Shown piece by piece: positions 60,121 to 64,000 of a stretch of 64,000 nucleotides of DNA. The DNA lies in assembly GCA_036583965.1 (NCBI GenBank), contig JAZBQD010000014.1, forward strand, positions 38,550,990 to 38,614,989. Reading direction: 5' to 3'. How positions within the stretch are numbered: the first letter of the stretch is position 1; every line of letters begins with the position of its first letter. Under the pieces are notes generated by a model. The model did no database searches. It was not told where the DNA came from and saw only the letters and a program-made list of their open reading frames with translations. Both the position numbers and the translations under genes were made by a program. This DNA is from Prunella strophiata. Lineage: Eukaryota; Chordata; Aves; Passeriformes; Prunellidae.

Positions 60121-63100
60121 GTACAGACAATTTTATTCATGTTGAAGACTTTTGCCAGTTTTACATTACAAGATAAACTCCTGTTCTTACTCAAAGTTCA
60201 TTGAAGAAACAGCTCTGGGCACATGTGCAATCTGTATCTACTAATTTTACACCTGGGTAGCTAATGGAGACCATCACACATTCTATTAAGGGCAGGGAAT
60301 CATGATGAGGTGGCTATTGTGAGTATTTGGGATCTTCAGACTTCTTTAGCACTCTCCAATGAGCATTCCCTGAGTGCAGCCCCATACCCTGGAGAGTCTG
60401 TCCTGTTGCTCCACGTGATTACATATGAAAATGTCAAAAGTTCTTCTGAATACCTTTACTAGGAAAATTAGGCTAAAAGTCACATTATCTTTTAGGCTGT
60501 GTATACACATACACACGAGCACACACACTCACAAACACAGTTCTGTGCCTCCTCCTTACCAAGTCCACTTTAGCATGATCTACCCTTTTAAATCCATGCA
60601 GAGCCTCATGAGTCACTTTGTACTTGTCAACATTTTCTAGCTTGTTGCTGACCGGTGATACCAAATCTTCCTCCGTATCAATGTCAGATATAAAAAAAAT
60701 TCTCACTTTTTTTCCTCTGGGATATTTGCATATTTGAGAAGGATTTTATTAGCCTATTTTGGGTTCTCATTTTTACTCCTCTTTTAGACCATTATTTTGA
60801 ACAATCCTGCCTTTCTTATGCTTATTTCAGTGGAGAGATAAAAATATTTTATCTTAAATATATTCCAGCAAAAGCAGAGTGAACATTAGCTGTCTGTAAG
60901 GGTTAACCCATTACTGAAAAGCATGCCTGATAAATTGAAAGTGTGGCTCTCAGCCAGGAGAGATCAGTATATTCTGAGCATTCATTTTCTGCCTTAGGAG
61001 TGGCAAATCCTGTTGCTGGTATCAGATGTGATACAGCTTCTGAAAGAAGCAACCTCAGAGGCAAATTCATGCTTTGCTATTCAGAGAACTGTCCACTAAC
61101 AGTGTACATGAATTAAGGGCATGCCTTACTTACAAATTTATTGTTGTATCTCGATTGCAAATTGTAACTGAGAAACAAAAAGAAGCCATAAACAACTTTA
61201 AAATAAATCAAATTTCATTTTCAAAATATCATGTGGTGTGTCTAGTAATGTAAAAATTTTAAGAGGTATTTATTAAGTGCTCCTTGACATATTTTTACTC
61301 CAAGTTTCAGCCTTATTTTCACCCCAAATTTCAGCCATATTTTCTTCCATTCTGAGTACTAAAATCAGTAATTCAGTATTCAGATGCCATGATGGAGCTG
61401 TTAATCCAAAAGCATTCCCATAATCTCAGTGTGGATCAGTAAAGAACTCCAGCGAGCTGTCTGCAAGTGAAGCTGTCATAGAACAATGTATGTTTTAAGA
61501 ATTACTAAACAGCAGCTAACCTTCCTGTTTTAAAAGAAAGTAAATATTCCACACTTTTTTTATCCCTACAGACTCATTTTGCTTTATAATCCCTATTGCA
61601 TAATTCCCTATTTGCAAACTCTAATTCAGCAGCTTTGTATTTAATTTACATTGTGTTTGATTTACACTGTGATTAATTTACATCTACACAAGAGCAAGGA
61701 ACAGAAGTCAGGCTTTGACAAATCCAGGCCATATTAAACCTAGTCAACTTTTTTCCAAAGGAAAAAATGCAGAGCCCCAGTGCTAATATTTCTTTGATGT
61801 ACTGGAATTTATGGAAGATTATGTTGCTCATCTACTACAGTCACAGAGGTCTACAAGCAGGCTTTTGGGGGGCCTTAAATGTCTTCTGGCAGACTATGAA
61901 GAGAATGAAACACACCTCCTGGGCATGGTGAACACCTGTGTGCTTTCTGCCGTACTTCACCCAGTCACACCGAATAAAGCCTTCACCAGTGCCTCCAGTG
62001 ACCAACCCAGCTGTCCTGGGCATCAGAGCCAAGCCTGTGGAGAAGGGAAGGTTTTGTGTAACAGGAGAGGGAAGACTAAAGTAGCCTTTCCCAGGTTTCT
62101 CTGCCCCCTTCTGCTCCTTCTCCTCCCTTGTCAGCTTGTGAGGTGCCTTTGCCAGCACTCAGGCAGCTGAGGACTGATAGCAGCAAGAACACTGCTCCCT
62201 GCAGCAGGCAGAGGTGGACAGGGTGGGAAGCACATCCTTGGAGAGAAGGATGGGAGAAGGGAGGATGATAAAAAGTGGAAGAGCAGAATTACACTCCTAA
62301 ATTACCCTTGAATTCTTTAGTACTCTACAATAGTCCCTTTACTCTTACTTTTCAAAGTTAGTTACCATACTTATTGAGAGGCAGCTTTTATTAACATGCT
62401 TTTGGCTTTCCTGTTAAAAGACATAAAATTTGTTTTCCATATGAAATGGAAATGGAAATATGTTCAACTATTGCAGGACAACCTCACACAAGAATATAGC
62501 AGGCTCTGAAACATCTCAATTCTATACTCCTGACATGCAGTCAATTGTTCATTTAGGAGAAGGTAGATATATTTTAAAGAACTTATATTTAAAATGAATT
62601 ATTTTATTTTTTTAAGGAAAACGCATGTATGCATACAGCTACAGGGAATGTATTAATTTATCTATCTTTCATATAATTAAATTATATTTGTAGAGGAGCC
62701 TAATATGTAAAATATGCTTGTTTTGACATTTATGAAATGCACTGACTAATAATTTTCAAGATTTTCTGATGGATGTTTCGTACTGTTCAAGCAATGCAGA
62801 AGGAATGCCTTTCCTGCCATTTTACAAAACGCAAAATAATTTCCCAGTGAATGTTCTACATTTGCTCTGTCTCCTTAACATTTTCTGGCAGGGAGGAAAA
62901 CATGTCAACAGTTCATGAGTATGCGGGAAAAATTGCCCAGTGTGATTATGTACTCTTGGTATTTCAGCAGTCTGTGGAGAAGAATTCTGTATATTCATGC
63001 ACTGACATAGACAAATTATCATTTTTATCACCTTCAAGCTGTTCAGTGACATTATATACCTATCCACAAACAATTGTAATCACTTTGGGTTTATAATTCA

Positions 63101-64000
63101 TCATTCATTAGAACTTTAATACAACTTGTTTTTCTTCCTCAGAAACCAGACTTTGCAAGTTTCACCTGGGGATGAAACACTCTGAAAGAAACTTTACTGC
63201 AGTATGGAAATCAAACCTTCAGAACTAAAATTCCAGCAACAACAGTTTTCCAAGATGTTTTGCATCTTATTTTCTAATTTATTTTATTTCATTATGTATT
63301 TAAATAATTATACTATGTTTTACAGAACTTGTGGATACCTGAGTTTCCTTTGCAATTTAATAAGACTCCAGAGTGGTCTGAAGTCCAAGGTGGGTCTGTC
63401 TTCATTTGGCCTTGAAAGTGAACATCCAAATGCACAAAAATGGGCTTTGGCTTTTAAATGTAGTGTTTTGTTTGAGCAGAAGCTGTAAACATTTTTTCAA
63501 ATATCAAGCTGTTGGCTAAGACATAATGTTGGTGCAGGGGTTTGTGAATAGTTTCCCTGTGAAATACCTTTTTGTAATGTAAGACTTTTTCTTCAGGCTT
63601 GCTTTTGGGCCAGCAAAGACATCCTGGGCTGTAAGGAAACCTTTAAAATCTCCTCTGGACCCTAAAAGTCTTTGCTTTAGTAGCCTCCAAGCCCGGATCC
63701 CTTAGGGACCTGCTTCCCAAACCCACATAGTTTTGGTGGGTATATGTAGGCTTAGCTGGTTCCCCAATATCCTCTCTTTTGAGATACCCCTCTAGTGAGT
63801 GTTTCATTGCCTTTAGGAAAAGGGAAACTCAAATGCCCTGCAAAGAGAGCAGCACACACTGAAACCAGTGCACTGGTGAGCAGAAGCCTTCCTTGCCACC
63901 CTTGTGCACTATGTTAAAAGGAGAGACCACTGGTGTGAGCAAAGTAAAACAAGTGTCACCCCTCATATCTTGAAACAAGTCCAGTAGTATGGTCATTGTA
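60121..64000. other. Intergenic sequence at the right edge
   Basis: This is AT-rich DNA with no recognised gene. The open frame at 61811-62170 lies in a locally GC-richer patch but shows no domain. The stretch near 63500-63800 has a composition like that of LTRs, but I could not assign a family or boundaries. Confidence 0.5.

Noticed and set aside
61811..62170. A 119-codon open frame in a locally GC-richer patch.
   Set aside because: It has no recognisable domain and the opposite strand is equally open (61841-62158), which points to composition rather than coding.

Overview
The window is vertebrate nuclear DNA and most likely from a bird. Its recognisable interspersed repeats are CR1 LINE 3' ends and an LTR of the type common in bird ERVL-like families. 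The one protein-coding gene has vertebrate exon-intron structure and is almost identical to human CAND1. The exact species cannot be told from the sequence.

One gene, CAND1 (cullin-associated NEDD8-dissociated protein 1, TIP120A), fills positions 5791-29580 on the minus strand. I resolved 15 coding exons by following the conserved protein through splice sites with GT donors and AG acceptors and consistent phases. Without one extra base the exons total 3,693 nt, which is 1,230 codons plus stop, the length of the human protein as I recall it. Exon 14 carries one surplus nucleotide (near 7122-7124). This shifts the frame and creates a stop one base before the exon's end, so the gene as written lacks the last 86 residues. 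All other exons are intact, which makes an assembly or sequencing error or a rare allele more likely than an old pseudogene.

The 5' end of CAND1 sits in a CpG island (about 29.1-31.3 kb). Inside it, 103 bp upstream of the ATG, is an uninterrupted GGGCC pentanucleotide array of about 265 units (29684-31008). This is the most striking feature of the window. It resembles the GGGGCC repeat of C9orf72 in composition and promoter-proximal position. Because the unit length is not a multiple of three, every frame is open across it and each strand encodes a single pentapeptide repeat.

Positions 1-5790 hold the CAND1 3' untranslated region and downstream sequence, with no other gene seen. Two CR1 3' ends lie back to back in intron 1 against the CpG island. 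From 31.3 kb to 64 kb I see no cellular gene. That stretch holds a probable solo LTR (44999-46079) with an imperfect 5-bp target duplication, CR1 fragments (49.0-49.6, 59.6 and 60.1 kb), a composite tetranucleotide microsatellite (39.3 kb), a 39-nt poly-T, a perfect 16-bp hairpin (51.6 kb), a glycosylation-sequon-rich open frame of unknown origin (43426-43932, minus) and a possible conserved regulatory segment near 47.2-48.0 kb.
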